A DNA stretch of 64,000 bases, taken from NCBI GenBank assembly GCA_050291365.1, contig JBNKJS010000005.1, positions 1 through 64,000 on the forward strand. Direction: 5' to 3'. This document shows, piece after piece, positions 63,502 to 64,000 of the stretch. A program made the position numbers and the translations under genes. This DNA is from JAAGZL01 sp050291365. Lineage in GTDB: Bacteria > Pseudomonadota > Gammaproteobacteria > Chromatiales > Chromatiaceae. How positions within the stretch are numbered: the first letter of the stretch is position 1; every line of letters begins with the position of its first letter. The notes under the pieces were generated by a model. It made no database searches, was not told the DNA's origin, and worked only from the letters and a program-made list of their open reading frames with translations.

Positions 63502-64000
63502 TTAGATCTCTCCCACCAGCCTGAGGTTGGTGCAGTTATTCAATAGATCACTGGGGGTTACAAAGTCATACTCTTCTAGACATAGAAGACTAAGGCCAGA
63601 GGTTACCATGCAATACTTATTTGCGTTCTCCAGTTCATTATAATTTATACTAATACCGGTCATGGCATAGTAAACAGCTTGACTGAATTCATGTATCGCT
63701 ACGACCAGCTCATGATTCAACTCTTTCTCTTGATGATCATGATCAGCTTGCAATGCGACATAAAGATCTTTAGCGAGCTCATCATCGCTTTGGGTTATCT
63801 CCACCCCCAGATCTCGTTCTGAATAATCTAAGATATACCTACGAAACCCATCACTAGTATCATTTTTTACTTTGTGGATTACCTGACGCAGCACACTTTT
63901 GCCATTGAAAAATTCACCCTCACCTTCATAACCACACCTTTGTGCTATATCAAGATGATATTCATCGCCAGCTGTTTCATAACATCTATATATAAATTGG
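63502..64000 (-). CDS. Hypothetical protein, N-terminal part beyond the right edge
   Basis: The frame ends at 63502 and stays open without a stop to the right edge. The apparent start at 63894 is an in-frame GTG inside the coding region, and codons upstream continue sensibly (CGYEGEGEFFNGKS, DIAQRC, YRCYETAGDEYH). The visible 166 residues are acidic. I recognise no family; the C-terminal part ALQADHDHQEKELNHELVVAI is helical. No neighbour clarifies its role. Confidence 0.7.
   Translation of the reverse strand, partial: QFIYRCYETAGDEYHLDIAQRCGYEGEGEFFNGKSVLRQVIHKVKNDTSDGFRRYILDYSERDLGVEITQSDDELAKDLYVALQADHDHQEKELNHELVVAIHEFSQAVYYAMTGISINYNELENANKYCMVTSGLSLLCLEEYDFVTPSDLLNNCTNLRLVGEI

Overview
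This 64-kb window is an ordinary, gene-dense piece of a gammaproteobacterial chromosome. The partial 16S rRNA at the left edge has a gammaproteobacterial 5' end. Several gene orders match blocks I know from Pseudomonas and related genera: tyrS-M23 peptidase-anmK-erpA-bactofilin-DUF6776-argC-hemJ beside an rRNA operon, thiD-thiE-hemL, mpl-ubiX, and cca...folK-folB-plsY-tsaD-rpsU-yqeY-dnaG-rpoD-tRNA-Ile(CAU). The 16S start and mixed gene content recall sulfur-oxidising Chromatiales/Sedimenticola-type bacteria or symbionts, but nothing here proves that lifestyle. The TauE/SafE exporter is only weakly suggestive. No phage, integrase, complete insertion sequence, CRISPR array or toxin locus was found.

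Layout. 1-8.1 kb: 5' end of an rRNA operon with two tandem promoters and a boxA, then tyrosyl-tRNA synthetase, murein endopeptidase, anhMurNAc kinase, ErpA, a bactofilin, a DUF6776 coiled-coil protein and ArgC. 8.1-9.2 kb: DUF4126 and HemJ. 9.2-14.9 kb: an accessory block, all on the minus strand, with a GT2/GtrA lipid-sugar pair followed by three exported proteins of unknown purpose. 15-21.9 kb: an unusual IscA-like protein, DUF5063, thiamine genes, HemL, an EF-G-like GTPase and a DUF465 protein. 22-33 kb: a DedA-PAP2-LssY fusion, UbiX, Mpl, RNase D, a YdgA-like protein, Dxs and DAHP synthase. 33-44.7 kb: Sel1 protein, Slt, an 817-residue protein with a divergent class III nucleotidyl cyclase domain, Rsd, TauE, an NDUFA9-like protein, a lipoprotein peptidase, Cca and a MidA/NDUFAF7-like methyltransferase. 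44.7-56.5 kb: folate genes, PlsY, a RimK-like/GNAT pair, TsaD and the macromolecular-synthesis operon ending at a tRNA. 56.5-64 kb: a looser, repeat-rich zone with small exported proteins, a TfoX-like protein, RecQ between two long direct repeats, a second bactofilin and a gene cut by the right edge.

The genes mostly serve core functions: translation and transcription, cell-wall turnover and recycling (M23, AnmK, Slt, Mpl), Fe-S assembly (ErpA, IscA-like), heme (HemJ, HemL), thiamine, folate, isoprenoid and quinone (Dxs, UbiX) and aromatic amino acids. The most unusual parts are the repeat elements (RecQ direct repeats, the duplicated tRNA 5' end, the GGGGACGCATTTATT arrays), the cyclase-like protein, the exported cluster at 10.7-14.9 kb and the RimK/GNAT pair. 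I saw no clear candidate for a complete undescribed system; these are leads.
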